A stretch of DNA of 64,000 nucleotides. Origin: Ruegeria sp. AD91A (GTDB lineage Bacteria; Pseudomonadota; Alphaproteobacteria; Rhodobacterales; Rhodobacteraceae). A program made the translations under genes and the position numbers. The DNA is taken from contig NZ_CP031946.1 in assembly GCF_003443535.1 (NCBI RefSeq), forward strand, positions 2,684,501 to 2,748,500, written 5' to 3'. A model generated the notes under the pieces. The model saw only the letters and a list, made by a program, of their open reading frames with translations, had not been told where the DNA came from and made no database searches. This document shows, piece after piece, positions 54,854 to 64,000 of the stretch (positions are counted from its first letter, which is position 1; each line of letters begins with the position of its first letter).

Positions 54854-54949
54854 TAAGCGCCTCACGCATCCCATTCTTATTGGCCTGTCAGCCTTATTCA
54901 GACGAAGCCGGTTTCCCGGTATTGTATTCACACGCAATAGGAATCCTGT

Positions 54950-54971
54950 CGTCAAACCAATTGGTTTGACG
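54950..54971. promoter_or_regulatory. 22-bp perfect palindrome upstream of dnaA
   Basis: The core GTCAAACCAATTGGTTTGAC (54951-54970), extended by one C-G pair, is perfectly self-complementary. It lies about 100 bp upstream of the dnaA start, inside the probable promoter. A regulator dimer site is the simplest reading. Confidence 0.55.
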
Positions 54972-55332
54972 GGACTGTCCCGGAGTGCTCGGTAAACCCC
55001 ATATCTGGCGCTCAAGAATAATAGAGCGTCCCGAAAATCGGGTTGCACGTCGCAATCTCAATTTTTAGACAGGGCCGAGATCACCGGGTATAACCCGGAA
55101 ACCACGGCAGATCGGCAGCCTGGCTTGCGCCAGTCGTCGACAATTGTCCCCAGATCGTTCTGATGCCCGTCAGTTCAATCGGGTAAACAGCCTGTCCCCC
55201 CAAGCGAGTGAATCGCTGACATCAGTGGTAGCAATTCGAAGCGGGGCGCGGCAACGAAACTCTGATATTGACTCGGGTCTTTGGCCGAAAGAATCTCTCG
55301 GTTTCGTGAAGGCGCGGTTTTCTGGCAACACG

Positions 55333-55363
55333 AAAAAAGGCGTCGCAATGTGCGACGCCTTTC
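55333..55363 (-). terminator. Rho-independent terminator of rpsT
   Basis: On the minus strand GGCGTCGCA-CAT-TGCGACGCC is followed directly by TTTTTT. It lies 45 bp after the rpsT stop. A textbook terminator. Confidence 0.92.
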
Positions 55364-55408
55364 AGAATAGTTCAGCTTTTCTGACATGACGCGGGGTCAC
55401 ACGAAAGC

Positions 55409-55672
55409 TTAACCCAGCGCTTTGACTCGCGAGGACAGACGCGACATTTTGCGGGCCGCAGTGTTTTTGTGGAAGACACCTTTGGTGACGCCACGCATCA
55501 GCTCGGGCTGAGCCGCACGCAGGGCCGCGGTCGCCGCGTCCTTGTCGCCGGATGCGATCGCTTCTTCGACTCTCCGCAGATAGGTGCGGATGCGCGAACG
55601 ACGTGCTTTGTTGATTGCGAAACGCTTTTCGTTCTGACGGGCGCGTTTCTTTGCCTGAGGCGAATTAGCCAT
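55409..55672 (-). CDS. rpsT: 30S ribosomal protein S20
   Basis: 87 residues, the normal length. [20 protein letters not shown] with a highly basic helical composition and the ending [19 protein letters not shown] is diagnostic. S20 binds 16S rRNA early in assembly. It is transcribed as a single gene with its own terminator, upstream of dnaA on the same strand. Confidence 0.97.
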   Translation of the reverse strand: MANSPQAKKRARQNEKRFAINKARRSRIRTYLRRVEEAIASGDKDAATAALRAAQPELMRGVTKGVFHKNTAARKMSRLSSRVKALG

Positions 55673-55895
55673 GTGTCTCTGACCTTTTGTTCGGTACGGT
55701 TATCTAGGGTTGCGCGCCACGGACATATCCGCACCGGATCAGAAATCACGAGTGTGAGTCGGGCCAAGCGGGCCGCACGCGCATGTATAACGGCGTTCTT
55801 TACCCAAGTTTGGGGGGATTGCCAAGTTGATTCTTCACACCATGGCCGGATAAAAGGGGCGGGCTCAAGCCCACCCGCCATAGAGGTCCAGCGCG

Positions 55896-56672
55896 TTACT
55901 TGTCGCGGAATTGCGCCGTGCGCTTTTCGAGGAACGCGGCCATACCCTCTTTCTGATCTTCGGTTGCGAACATCGAATGGAAGACACGACGCTCGAACAG
56001 CATACCTTCGCTCAGCGGAAGCTCGTAGCTGCGGTTCACCGCTTCTTTCGCGGCCATCGCGGTCAGCTGAGACTTCTCGGCAATTTTCTGCGCTGCGCTC
56101 ACAGCTTCTTCGATGAGCTTCTTGGCCGGCACTACCCTGCTCACGAGACCTGCGCGTTCAGCTTCGTCCGCATCCATGAAACGCCCCGTCAGGTTCATGT
56201 CCATCGATTTGGATTTACCCACAAACCGCGTCAGACGCTGACTTCCACCCAGGCCGGCAATGACGCCCAGATTGATCTCGGGCTGGCCAAACTTCGCGGT
56301 GTCCGCCGCGATGATGAAATCGCACAGCATGGCAAGTTCACATCCGCCGCCCAGCGCATAGCCTGCGACGGCCGCAATGATCGGCTTGCGAATCGCGGTC
56401 ACACGATCATTTGCGTCGGCAAAAAGGTTGATGTTGTAGACGTCGACAAAACTCATCTCGGACATCTCCTTGATGTCCGCGCCGGCGGCAAAGGCCTTGT
56501 CCGAGCCGGTGATAACGATGCAGCGCACTTTGTCATTGCTGTCCGCATCTTCCAGCGCGGTGCAGAGCTCACCCAGCAACTGGGTGTTCAACGCGTTCAG
56601 CGCATCCGGTCGGTTGAGTTTTATAAGTGCGACGTGGTCTTCGATTTCGACGATGATCGTCTCAAAAGCCAT
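55896..56672 (-). CDS. Enoyl-CoA hydratase (crotonase family)
   Basis: 258 residues, normal length. Family motifs: [20 protein letters not shown], the oxyanion region [35 protein letters not shown] and [20 protein letters not shown] with both catalytic Glu positions (GGGCELA and PEINLG). It hydrates trans-2-enoyl-CoA in fatty acid or phenylacetate oxidation. It lies alone between rpsT and mutM. Confidence 0.95.
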   Translation of the reverse strand: MAFETIIVEIEDHVALIKLNRPDALNALNTQLLGELCTALEDADSNDKVRCIVITGSDKAFAAGADIKEMSEMSFVDVYNINLFADANDRVTAIRKPIIAAVAGYALGGGCELAMLCDFIIAADTAKFGQPEINLGVIAGLGGSQRLTRFVGKSKSMDMNLTGRFMDADEAERAGLVSRVVPAKKLIEEAVSAAQKIAEKSQLTAMAAKEAVNRSYELPLSEGMLFERRVFHSMFATEDQKEGMAAFLEKRTAQFRDK

Positions 56673-56738
56673 GAGGAGAAAGCTTCCGGTTGTTCCGTTC
56701 AGGTACGATTCCTTACCACGCGAAAAACTTGGATCAAG

Positions 56739-57590
56739 CTATCTTTGGCATTGCGCACAATAGAAGGATGAGCGACCGGACTGGGTGATTCTCTTGATCG
56801 GCGCTCCGCACCCTTCGGTCCGGCAGGCCTCGCCCTCGCGGCCATAGACATCAAACTTGTGCTGAAAATATCCAAGTTCTCCATCGGCTTGGCGGAAATC
56901 CCGCAGCGAGGACCCACCGGCTTCTATGGCATCCTGCAACACCTGCCGGATGATCGGAACAAGCGCCGCCACGCGGGATGCAGAAATCTGTCCGGCTTTG
57001 CGACGTGGCGACACTCGGCCGCGATAAAGAGCTTCACAAACATAGATATTGCCCAGACCGGCAACGATTCCCTGATCCAGCAGGGCGGATTTGACAGGAG
57101 TGTTCTTGCCTTTGAACGCATCGATCAGGTGTTGGTCGTGAAAATCGTTGCCCAAGGGTTCAGGCCCCAGAACCGATAGCAGCTTGTGATCTTCGGCGTT
57201 GGCGGTTTGCAACAGGTCCATCGCGCCAAACCGGCGCGGATCGTTGAAGGTGATGCGCGCGCCATTGGCCATATGAAAGACCACATGGTCATGTTTTTGC
57301 ACGGCGGGATGGTCATGGACGAACTGCCCCACCGGGTCGCCCGAAACCGTCATCCGCCCCGACATACCTAGGTGGATCAGCAACGTTTCACCGCTGCTGA
57401 GATCCGCCAGGATGTATTTCGACCGCCGCCGCAGCCGCTCCACCCGCTGCGCAGTCAACCGTTCGGCCATACGTTCGGGGAACGGCCAGCGCAGATCGGG
57501 GCGATTCACATCAGCCCGTTCGATCACGACCCCTTCCATCGCAGGACTCAGGCCGCGTCTTACTGTCTCGACCTCAGGTAATTCGGGCAT
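56739..57590 (-). CDS. mutM: Formamidopyrimidine-DNA glycosylase
   Basis: 283 residues. The catalytic N-terminus [13 protein letters not shown] (Pro1 after Met removal and Glu2) is intact. So are the helix-two-turn-helix ([20 protein letters not shown]) and the C-terminal zinc finger [20 protein letters not shown] followed by CAQCQR. It removes 8-oxoguanine and other oxidised purines. Divergent from ubiE with an 86-bp shared promoter region. Confidence 0.97.
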   Translation of the reverse strand: MPELPEVETVRRGLSPAMEGVVIERADVNRPDLRWPFPERMAERLTAQRVERLRRRSKYILADLSSGETLLIHLGMSGRMTVSGDPVGQFVHDHPAVQKHDHVVFHMANGARITFNDPRRFGAMDLLQTANAEDHKLLSVLGPEPLGNDFHDQHLIDAFKGKNTPVKSALLDQGIVAGLGNIYVCEALYRGRVSPRRKAGQISASRVAALVPIIRQVLQDAIEAGGSSLRDFRQADGELGYFQHKFDVYGREGEACRTEGCGAPIKRITQSGRSSFYCAQCQR

Positions 57591-57676
57591 TACAGGGCTC
57601 CTAATTCAAAGGGCCGCATTGTGCCCGCCTCTCTTGGCCCTATAACAGAGGCGAAATTCGACAAACGGCAAGGCAA

Positions 57677-58429
57677 ATGTCCGACAACAGCGACAAGACC
57701 ACTCATTTCGGTTTCGAAACCGTCCCCGAGGCCGAAAAGGCCGGGCGCGTTCAGGGCGTGTTCAACTCAGTTGCCTCGAAATATGACGTGATGAACGATG
57801 TCATGTCGATGGGCATCCACCGGGTCTGGAAAGACGCGATGATGGATTGGCTGGCCCCGCGCCCCGGTCAACGCCTGCTGGATGTGGCGGGCGGCACCGG
57901 AGACATCTCATTCCGGTTCCTCAAGCGCGCGGGTCATGGCCACGCCACCGTGCTGGACCTGACCGAGCCGATGCTCATTGAAGGCCGACAGCGCGCCGAG
58001 GCTGATCAGATGTCGGACAGCCTGAACTGGGTCGTGGGCGACGCCATGGCCCTGCCCTTCGAGGACAACACCTTTGACGTCTACACGATCTCGTTCGGCA
58101 TTCGGAACGTCACCCGCCCGCAAGAAGCCCTGAACGAGGCTTACCGTGTGCTGAAACCCGGTGGCCGCCTGATGGTTCTGGAATTCAGCCAGCTGCCCAA
58201 TGACGGGCTGCAGAAACTCTATGACCTCTACAGCTTCAACGTCATCCCGCGCATGGGGAAACTGATCGCCAATGACTATGACAGCTATCAGTATCTGGTC
58301 GAATCGATCCGAAATTTTCCCGATCAGGAGACGTTCCTGAACATGGTTCGCACTGCAGGCTTCGAGAACGCCAAATACCGCAACCTGAGCATGGGTATCG
58401 CCGCGCTGCACTCCGGCTGGAAAATCTAG
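57677..58429 (+). CDS. ubiE: Demethylmenaquinone/ubiquinone C-methyltransferase UbiE
   Basis: 250 residues. SAM-binding motif [16 protein letters not shown] near residue 65, family signatures [20 protein letters not shown] and [20 protein letters not shown]. It C-methylates the ring of ubiquinone precursors. Its stop TAG at 58427-58429 is directly followed by the ubiB ATG, so the two genes form one operon. Confidence 0.97.
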   Translation: MSDNSDKTTHFGFETVPEAEKAGRVQGVFNSVASKYDVMNDVMSMGIHRVWKDAMMDWLAPRPGQRLLDVAGGTGDISFRFLKRAGHGHATVLDLTEPMLIEGRQRAEADQMSDSLNWVVGDAMALPFEDNTFDVYTISFGIRNVTRPQEALNEAYRVLKPGGRLMVLEFSQLPNDGLQKLYDLYSFNVIPRMGKLIANDYDSYQYLVESIRNFPDQETFLNMVRTAGFENAKYRNLSMGIAALHSGWKI

Positions 58430-59959
58430 ATGCGCGGCCCCCACAATATCATTCGCCTGATCCGTACAGGCGCCACGTTAGAGCGCACGGGTGCCATGAA
58501 TGTGGTGCTGGATGCGTTCGAAGCGCCGCGTGCAGTTCGCATTCTGGCTCACACTTTAGGCAAACCCTTTCAGTGGCTTGGTTATAAAGGCGACCCCGAC
58601 ATGCCGCCCGCCACGCGCGCACTGACCGCGCTGGGTCCTGCCTATATTAAATTCGGGCAAGTGCTTTCGACCCGCCCCGACGTCGTTGGAAATGAGCTGG
58701 CCGAGCAACTGCGCGTCCTGCAAGACAAGCTGCCCCCTTTCTCCAAAGCCGAGGCCATGGCCGAGGTCGAGAAAGAGCTGGGCCAACCGATCTCAGAGAT
58801 GTTCAGCGATTTCAGCGAACCCATCGCTGCCGCCTCGATCGCTCAGGTCCACAAGGCCAAGCTGACCAGCACCGGAGAAGACGTGGCGGTCAAGGTCCTG
58901 CGTCCCAATATCGAACGCGCCTTCCGCAAGGATGTGGATGCGTTCTATTTCGCTGCCCGCATCGTCGATTTGTTTGCGCCTGGCGCACGCCGTCTGCGCC
59001 CGATGGAAGTGATCGAGCATTTCGACGGCGTGGTGCGCGGCGAACTGGACCTGCGCCTGGAAAGCGCCGCCGCCTCGGAATATGCCGCCAACACCAAGGA
59101 CGACGCCGGCTTCTGGCTGCCGCCCGTTGTGTGGTCGCTGTCCGCGCGCCGCGTCATGACGCTCAGCTGGGCGGACGGGGTCGCGCTCGGTGACAATGAT
59201 GCTCTGGATGCCGCAGGTCATAACCGCAACGATCTGGCCGAGCGTGTCCTGCGCCTGTTCCTTCTCCATGCTCTGCGCGACGGCTTTTTTCACGCCGACA
59301 TGCACCAGGGCAACCTGAAGGTGGCCGCGAACGGAGATATCATAGCCTATGATTACGGCATCATGGGTCATATCGATGAATACACACGCCGGGTCTATGC
59401 CGAAATCCTGTTTGGCTTCATCCGCCGTGACTACAAACGCGTAGCCGAGGTGCATTTCGAAGCCGGCTATGTTCCCGCCAATCAGGACGTGGACGAGTTC
59501 GCCCGCGCTCTGCGGGCCGTGGGCGAGCCGATCTTCGGCATGGATGCCACACATATTTCCATGGGGCGGTTGCTGAGCTATCTGTTCGAAGTAACCGAAC
59601 GGTTCGGGATGGAAACACGAACCGAGTTGATTCTGCTTCAACGCACCATGGTTGTCGTCGAAGGCGTCGCGCGCTCACTCGATCCTCATATGAACATCTG
59701 GGAAGTTGCGCGCCCCGTAGTCGAAGACTACATCAAACAATCCATCGGCCCCCGGGCGGCCCTGCGGGATTTGGGAAAAACCGCGATGGTTCTGGCCCGC
59801 TTCGGCCCGCGTCTGCCGGCCCTGGTCGAAAACGCACTGATCGCGCAAACCCAGAAAGACGAACCGCAGACGCCCACCCTGTGGTCCATTGTTTTGCCTG
59901 CCACGATCGGAGCCGCGGCAGGTGCAGCGCTGGTATTGCTGATCAGCGCGCTCAACTAA
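58430..59959 (+). CDS. ubiB: UbiB-family atypical kinase for ubiquinone synthesis
   Basis: 509 residues starting immediately after ubiE. It has the KxGQ motif in AYIKFGQVLSTRPDVVG, an Ala-rich nucleotide loop (SEPIAAASIAQVHKAKL), the VAVKVLRP lysine and the catalytic loop FFHADMHQGNLKV, then AYDYGIMG. Two hydrophobic segments end the protein (SIVLPATIGAAAGAALVLL), anchoring it in the inner membrane. UbiB supports ubiquinone synthesis. Terminal hairpins follow. Confidence 0.95.
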   Translation: MRGPHNIIRLIRTGATLERTGAMNVVLDAFEAPRAVRILAHTLGKPFQWLGYKGDPDMPPATRALTALGPAYIKFGQVLSTRPDVVGNELAEQLRVLQDKLPPFSKAEAMAEVEKELGQPISEMFSDFSEPIAAASIAQVHKAKLTSTGEDVAVKVLRPNIERAFRKDVDAFYFAARIVDLFAPGARRLRPMEVIEHFDGVVRGELDLRLESAAASEYAANTKDDAGFWLPPVVWSLSARRVMTLSWADGVALGDNDALDAAGHNRNDLAERVLRLFLLHALRDGFFHADMHQGNLKVAANGDIIAYDYGIMGHIDEYTRRVYAEILFGFIRRDYKRVAEVHFEAGYVPANQDVDEFARALRAVGEPIFGMDATHISMGRLLSYLFEVTERFGMETRTELILLQRTMVVVEGVARSLDPHMNIWEVARPVVEDYIKQSIGPRAALRDLGKTAMVLARFGPRLPALVENALIAQTQKDEPQTPTLWSIVLPATIGAAAGAALVLLISALN

Positions 59960-60004
59960 AACCAACCCGCCTGCTTCATCTGGCCAAAAATATCCTCGGG
60001 GGGA

Positions 60005-60040
60005 ATCGCGCCTTGCGCGATGGGGGGCAGACAGCCCCCC
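60005..60040. other. Two back-to-back hairpins between convergent genes (REP-like/terminator)
   Basis: ATCGCG-CCTTG-CGCGAT is followed directly by GGGGGGC-AGACA-GCCCCCC. It lies between the convergent ubiB and thiolase genes. No T-run is seen on either side. Such paired GC-rich hairpins with a preceding AAAAATATCC are, from memory, recurrent between Roseobacter genes. Confidence 0.5.
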
Positions 60041-60054
60041 GGGCCACTTGCGGA

Positions 60055-61230
60055 TCAAAGCCGTTCGATGGCGATGGCAATCCCCTGACCGCCCCCGATG
60101 CACATCGTGACCAGCCCTTTGGACCCTCCGGTACGTTCCAACTCATACAGCGCTTTTAGCGTGATGATCGCACCCGTGGCACCCACCGGATGACCCAACG
60201 CAATCGCACCGCCGTTGGGGTTCACCTTGTTCGCGTCCAATCCAAGTTCCTGATTCACGGCCAGAGCCTGCGCGGCGAAGGCTTCATTGCTTTCAATCAC
60301 GTCGAAGTCTTCTGCTGACAAGCCCGTCTTCTTCAACAGGTTTTGCACTGCCGGAACAGGGCCAATGCCCATGACTTCCGGCCGCACTCCTGCATGCGCA
60401 TACCCAATGACACGCGCCTTCGGTTTCAACCCAGCCTTTTCGGCCGCATCCGCTGTCGCCAGCACCATCGCCGCCGCACCGTCATTGATGCCAGAGGCAT
60501 TGCCGGCCGTCACACGCCCATCCTTTTTGAACACCGGGCGCAGCCCCGCCAGCGCTTCAGCGGTCGTCGCCTTTGGATGCTCGTCGACTTTAAAGTCGAC
60601 AATGTCCCGTTTGACCTTGACCTGTATCGGTGTGATCTGACTTTCGAAGTATCCAGCCTCGATCGCCGCAGCCGCTCGTGTCTGGCTGGCCATGGCGAAC
60701 GCATCCATCTGTTCGCGGCTGATCTGATGCTCATCCGCCACGTTTTCGGCCGTCACCCCCATATGTCCGGTGCCAAAGGGGCAGTTCAGCGCGCCCAGCA
60801 TCATGTCCAGCGAGGTAACGTCGCCCATCTTCGCGCCCCAGCGCGCCTGCGGAACGATATAGGGGCTTCGTGACATGCTCTCTGCTCCGCCCGCTACCGC
60901 GAAGTCAGCATCGCCCAGCATCAGTGACTGCACGGCTGACACAATCGCCTGCGCGCCGGATCCGCACAGGCGGTTCACGTTCATGGCCGGTGTGCCGTTG
61001 GGAATGCCCGCCTGCATCGAGGCGACGCGCGACAGATACATGTCACGCGGTTCCGTATTGATCACGTGACCGAACACCACATGCCCGATTTGCGCCCCCT
61101 CAACCCCCGAGCGCTCAAGCGCCGCTTCGGTCGCGACAGTGGCCAGATCTATCGGCGCGGTTGAAGCCAGCGCACCACCAAAGGTGCCAATTGCGGTGCG
61201 GGCACCGTCGAGAATAACGATATCGCTCAT
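60055..61230 (-). CDS. Acetyl-CoA acetyltransferase (thiolase)
   Basis: 391 residues. The nucleophile Cys89 lies in VNRLCGSGAQAIVSAVQS; the second catalytic residues lie in ALGHPVGATGAIITL (His about 347) and in MCIGGGQGIA (Cys about 377). The family carries out the reversible Claisen condensation of acetyl-CoA or thiolysis of 3-ketoacyl-CoA. It is divergent from the XRE-cupin regulator, which may control it. Confidence 0.95.
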   Translation of the reverse strand: MSDIVILDGARTAIGTFGGALASTAPIDLATVATEAALERSGVEGAQIGHVVFGHVINTEPRDMYLSRVASMQAGIPNGTPAMNVNRLCGSGAQAIVSAVQSLMLGDADFAVAGGAESMSRSPYIVPQARWGAKMGDVTSLDMMLGALNCPFGTGHMGVTAENVADEHQISREQMDAFAMASQTRAAAAIEAGYFESQITPIQVKVKRDIVDFKVDEHPKATTAEALAGLRPVFKKDGRVTAGNASGINDGAAAMVLATADAAEKAGLKPKARVIGYAHAGVRPEVMGIGPVPAVQNLLKKTGLSAEDFDVIESNEAFAAQALAVNQELGLDANKVNPNGGAIALGHPVGATGAIITLKALYELERTGGSKGLVTMCIGGGQGIAIAIERL

Positions 61231-61334
61231 GAGCTACTCCTCCTGAATTTCGCTGCATTATGCATGCGCAGAATGGTACTGTCGCCCCAGACGTCCCGTC
61301 ACGGCGACAATTGACATTGCATTGCGCAGCACGC

Positions 61335-61910
61335 ATGGATTCCGTCATGACGGAAGACACAGACGATATCCTGAACCTCCTGCCCGCCCGCTTGAAAGAG
61401 GCGCGACGGGCCAAGGGCCTTTCCCTGGAAGCGGTCGCCAATCTCAGCGGCGTGTCCCGGTCTATGGTCAGTCAGATCGAACGCGGAGAAAGCAGCCCTA
61501 CGATCTCGACCTTGTGGAACCTGACGCGAGCGTTGCAGGTGGATTTCGCCGGTCTCTTGGAGGGCACAAAGGCCACTGACCAGATCGAGGTGCTCAGAAA
61601 CCCCGAAGTGCCCAGCATCGACAATATGGGGCAGAACTGCCGAATTCGCATCCTGTCACCGCCAGAAGAGGCCGGAGGTCATGAAGTCTATGATATCGAA
61701 TTCGACGAGGACGGGGCCCTGAACAGCCAACCCCACGCCCGCGGTGCCCGTGAACAGCTCACCGTGCTGGAAGGCGCGGTCAAAGTTACTTCAGGCAATG
61801 CAGTGACCGAGTTGAACCAGGGGGACACGGCCCGATATGCCGCCGACATTGCGCATTCCATCTGTGCCATAGGACCGGCCCGGGTATTCCTGATCGTAAA
61901 GAACGCCTGA
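61335..61910 (+). CDS. XRE-family regulator with C-terminal cupin domain
   Basis: 191 residues from the ATG at 61335; ATG 61347 is equally possible and no strong ribosome site decides. An N-terminal helix-turn-helix (LKEARRAKGLSLEAVANLSG, VSRSMVSQIERGESSPTIST) is joined to a cupin barrel (HARGAREQLTVLEGAVKVTS, GDTARYAADIAHSICAIG). This architecture is common for repressors of amino-acid or polyamine catabolism that sense a small ligand in the cupin. It precedes kbl by 110 bp on the same strand and is divergent from the thiolase. Confidence 0.88.
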   Translation: MDSVMTEDTDDILNLLPARLKEARRAKGLSLEAVANLSGVSRSMVSQIERGESSPTISTLWNLTRALQVDFAGLLEGTKATDQIEVLRNPEVPSIDNMGQNCRIRILSPPEEAGGHEVYDIEFDEDGALNSQPHARGAREQLTVLEGAVKVTSGNAVTELNQGDTARYAADIAHSICAIGPARVFLIVKNA

Positions 61911-61953
61911 CATCCGCATAATTCCGCCTTCACGGATATTTTTCCTTCATATT

Positions 61954-61977
61954 GAATTTCCCCTATTTGGGAATTTC
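61954..61977. promoter_or_regulatory. Candidate operator upstream of kbl
   Basis: GAATTTCCC-CTATTT-GGGAATTTC contains a TTCCC/GGGAA inverted core and a repeated GAATTTC. It lies 44 bp before the kbl start. The adjacent XRE-cupin protein is the obvious candidate binder (inference). Confidence 0.45.
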
Positions 61978-62020
61978 ATCCGCTATGTTAGATGTGCGAC
62001 TCAGATGAACGGAGGTCGCA

Positions 62021-63208
62021 ATGGCAGATGCATTCCTGTCCCATATCACGGACACACTCGCGCAGATCGAATCTGAGGGTCTTTACAAACGCGAACGAAT
62101 GATCACCTCGCCTCAGGGCGGTGAGATTACTGTCGGCGGCAAGCGGGTGATCAACCTCTGTGCCAACAACTATCTGGGTCTGGCGGATCATCCCGCGCTG
62201 ATCGAGGCCGCGACACAAGCGATGGGCCCCAAGGGATTCGGCATGGCGTCGGTTCGGTTCATCTGTGGTACGCAAGACATTCACCGCGAACTGGAACAAC
62301 GTCTTGCCAATTTCCTGAACAAGGACGACTCCATCCTTTTTGCCGCCTGTTTCGACGCCAATGGCGGGTTGTTTGAACCCCTTCTGGGACCGGAAGACGC
62401 CATCATTTCGGACAGCCTGAACCACGCCTCGATCATCGACGGTGTGCGGCTGTGCAAGGCCAAACGCTATCGCTATCTGAACAACGACATGAATGACCTC
62501 GAAGCCTGGCTGAAACAGGCGCGTGAGGACGGGGCGCGGCATATCATGATCGCCACCGATGGCGTGTTCTCGATGGACGGCTATCTGGCCAACCTGCCGA
62601 AAATCCGGGAACTGGCCGATAAATACGATGCGATTGTCATGGTGGACGATTGCCATGCGACCGGTTTCATGGGGCCGAACGGGGCCGGCACACCGGATCA
62701 TTTCGGCGTCGATGTGGATATTCTGACGGGAACCTTGGGCAAGGCGCTGGGGGGGGCAATCGGCGGCTATATCGCCGGGCCGCAGCCAGTGATCGACCTG
62801 CTGCGGCAGCGGGCGCGGCCCTATCTGTTCTCAAACTCGCTGCCGCCCTCCATCGTCGCTGCCGGATTGGAGGCGATCCGTCTGGTCGAAGAAGGCGACA
62901 TGCTGCGCGCGCAACTGTTCGGCAACGCCAAGTACTGGCGCGCTGGCTTGGAAAAGCTTGGTTTTGACCTGCTGCCCGGGGAACACCCGATCATCCCGGT
63001 GATGCTGGGTGAGGCGACGCTGGCTCAAGACATGGCCTCACGGCTGTTCGACGAAGGCGTCTATGTTTCGGGTTTCTTCTTCCCGGTCGTCCCACGCGGG
63101 CAAGCGCGGATCAGAACGCAGATGAATGCGGCTCTGACCAAGGATGAACTGGACCGCGCCCTGTCCGCATTTGGCAAGGTCGGCAAAGAACTGGGGGTCA
63201 TCGAATGA
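62021..63208 (+). CDS. kbl: Glycine C-acetyltransferase (2-amino-3-ketobutyrate CoA ligase)
   Basis: 395 residues, the family length. A fold-type I PLP enzyme of the alpha-oxoamine synthase group: [66 protein letters not shown] and the PLP-lysine motif [16 protein letters not shown]. It cleaves 2-amino-3-ketobutyrate with CoA to glycine and acetyl-CoA in threonine catabolism. The next gene overlaps by 4 bp (ATGA); it is not tdh but a cysteine-synthase-like enzyme. Confidence 0.95.
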   Translation: MADAFLSHITDTLAQIESEGLYKRERMITSPQGGEITVGGKRVINLCANNYLGLADHPALIEAATQAMGPKGFGMASVRFICGTQDIHRELEQRLANFLNKDDSILFAACFDANGGLFEPLLGPEDAIISDSLNHASIIDGVRLCKAKRYRYLNNDMNDLEAWLKQAREDGARHIMIATDGVFSMDGYLANLPKIRELADKYDAIVMVDDCHATGFMGPNGAGTPDHFGVDVDILTGTLGKALGGAIGGYIAGPQPVIDLLRQRARPYLFSNSLPPSIVAAGLEAIRLVEEGDMLRAQLFGNAKYWRAGLEKLGFDLLPGEHPIIPVMLGEATLAQDMASRLFDEGVYVSGFFFPVVPRGQARIRTQMNAALTKDELDRALSAFGKVGKELGVIE

Positions 63209-64000
63209 TCCTTCCATCGGTCATTGATGTGATCGACGACACCCCCATGGTTGAACTGTCGCGCGTGTGTGCCCAGCAAAAGCTGAACGGGCGTATCATC
63301 GCCAAGCTTGACTACTTGCTGCCGGGATTTTCGAAAAAGGACCGTGCGGCAAAATCCATCATCCAAACGGCGCGCGCAGACGGTACTTTGTCACCGGGGC
63401 AAACGGTGGTCGAGCTGACCTCGGGCAATATGGGCACCGGGCTGGCCATTGTTTGCGGTATTCTGGGCCATCCTTTCGTGGCGGTCATGAGCGCCGGAAA
63501 CTCGGTCGAACGCGCACGTATGATGCGGGCCCTGGGGGCCGAAGTTGTCATCGTGCCCCAGGCCCCGGGCAGCAAACCCGGCGAAGTCTCGGGCGCCGAT
63601 CTTGAACTGGTCGATGTCGAGGCAAAACGCATCACAGCTGAACGTGACGCATTTCGTGCGGATCAATTTGGTCATTCGGGAAATCCCAAGGCCCACGAAA
63701 CCGGGACCGGACCAGAGATATGGGCGCAATCCGAAGGCACCGTCACGGCATTCTGCGACTTTGCAGGATCCGGTGGAACACTGGCTGGCGCGGCAGAGTA
63801 TCTGAACCGGCACGGCGTACGGTGTTATGCCATAGAACCCGAAGGAGCACGCGCATTGGCCGGTGAACCAGTTTCGAACCTGGATCACCCCATTCAGGGC
63901 GGTGGTTACGCCATGGGTGATCTGGTGCATCTGAAGGCCACCCAATTGGCCGGACACCTTGCTGTTTCGGGAAAGGCCGCGCGGGATTGTGCCCGGCTTC
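63205..64000 (+). CDS. Cysteine synthase-like PLP enzyme (partial, runs off window)
   Basis: The ATG at 63205 overlaps the kbl stop; 265 codons lie in the window ([20 protein letters not shown]). The fold-type II pattern is present: [13 protein letters not shown] with the PLP lysine, [20 protein letters not shown] and [18 protein letters not shown] for cofactor phosphate. SGNMG replaces the usual SGNTG of CysK, and the loop [20 protein letters not shown] is longer than in cysteine synthases, so another substrate is likely. Coupling to kbl suggests a role in threonine, serine or related amino-acid breakdown (inference). Confidence 0.85.
   Translation, partial: MILPSVIDVIDDTPMVELSRVCAQQKLNGRIIAKLDYLLPGFSKKDRAAKSIIQTARADGTLSPGQTVVELTSGNMGTGLAIVCGILGHPFVAVMSAGNSVERARMMRALGAEVVIVPQAPGSKPGEVSGADLELVDVEAKRITAERDAFRADQFGHSGNPKAHETGTGPEIWAQSEGTVTAFCDFAGSGGTLAGAAEYLNRHGVRCYAIEPEGARALAGEPVSNLDHPIQGGGYAMGDLVHLKATQLAGHLAVSGKAARDCARL

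Larger units (their letters stand above)
54854..55408. other. 555-bp gap upstream of dnaA
   Basis: Contains the dnaA promoter region, a 22-bp palindrome at 54950, a smaller palindrome CCGGGTATAACCCGG at 55084-55098, and the rpsT terminator at the far end. I searched by eye for DnaA boxes (TTATCCACA type) and found no cluster, so I do not call an origin here. Confidence 0.6.

Noticed and set aside
54854..55048. N-terminal extension of DnaA
   Set aside because: The additional 65 codons upstream of the ATG at 54853 are not homologous to DnaA domain I, which begins MTQEKW; the stretch belongs to the promoter region.
54854..55408. Possible oriC next to dnaA
   Set aside because: No cluster of DnaA boxes or AT-rich unwinding element could be seen; adjacency to dnaA alone is not enough, since alphaproteobacterial origins often lie elsewhere.
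61260..61334. Upstream extension of the XRE-cupin regulator
   Set aside because: The extra 25 codons fall in the divergent promoter with the thiolase gene and do not resemble regulator N-termini.

Overview
The window comes from an alphaproteobacterium of the Rhodobacteraceae, most likely the Roseobacter group. The evidence is the chromosomal housekeeping block at the right (gyrB, recF, dnaN, dnaA, rpsT, mutM, ubiE, ubiB, a thiolase, kbl), its typical gene order, and the moderately GC-rich codon use of these genes. All assignments come from reading the sequence; no database search was run.

Layout. (1) 1-1.75 kb: a truncated zinc-type alcohol dehydrogenase, a small ABM-fold monooxygenase and a divergent LysR regulator. 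(2) About 1.95-22.5 kb: an accessory region. It holds a secreted type I phosphodiesterase/phosphatase, two small cytochromes c, DUF-type membrane proteins, a cysteine synthase-like PLP enzyme, an ornithine cyclodeaminase-like protein, a beta-barrel protein, a GcvA-type LysR, an AsmA-like protein and two MscS-type channels in one operon. It also holds several decayed genes: two IS5-type transposase relics, an arylsulfatase remnant, a pentameric ligand-gated channel, a cupin and a truncated HupE. (3) 22.7-35.4 kb: a run of genes for secreted or membrane proteins. These are small lipoproteins, a dual-specificity-phosphatase-like protein, a protein with atypical-kinase features, a metallophosphatase, a DUF4956-like membrane protein, an SdiA-regulated/YjiK-type propeller, and a two-partner-secretion transporter followed by a proline-repeat exoprotein. 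(4) 35.6-46.6 kb: a defence island with its main genes on the minus strand. It contains an alpha/beta-hydrolase with a membrane segment and a propeller, a Panoptes-type pair (mCpol plus 2TM-beta effector), and a SIR2 plus KAP-NTPase pair that I cannot assign to a named system. (5) 47.2-64 kb: core genes.

Three related non-coding segments tie the accessory part together. They lie at 1.95-2.06 kb (right arm only), 22.37-22.66 kb (left and right arms joined at a palindrome) and 47.02-47.19 kb (left arm only, ending at the gyrB stop). They look like half and whole attachment sites of a recombinase-mobilised element. One reading is two elements in tandem inserted beside gyrB, the second carrying the defence island; the other is a short non-autonomous element plus two partial copies.

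How the genes work together. The right block handles replication initiation and repair (dnaA, dnaN, recF, gyrB, mutM), quinone synthesis (ubiE, ubiB), acyl-CoA metabolism (enoyl-CoA hydratase, thiolase) and threonine/glycine interconversion (kbl with a neighbouring XRE-cupin regulator). The middle block is an envelope and secretion neighbourhood, and the island next to gyrB is dedicated to anti-phage functions.
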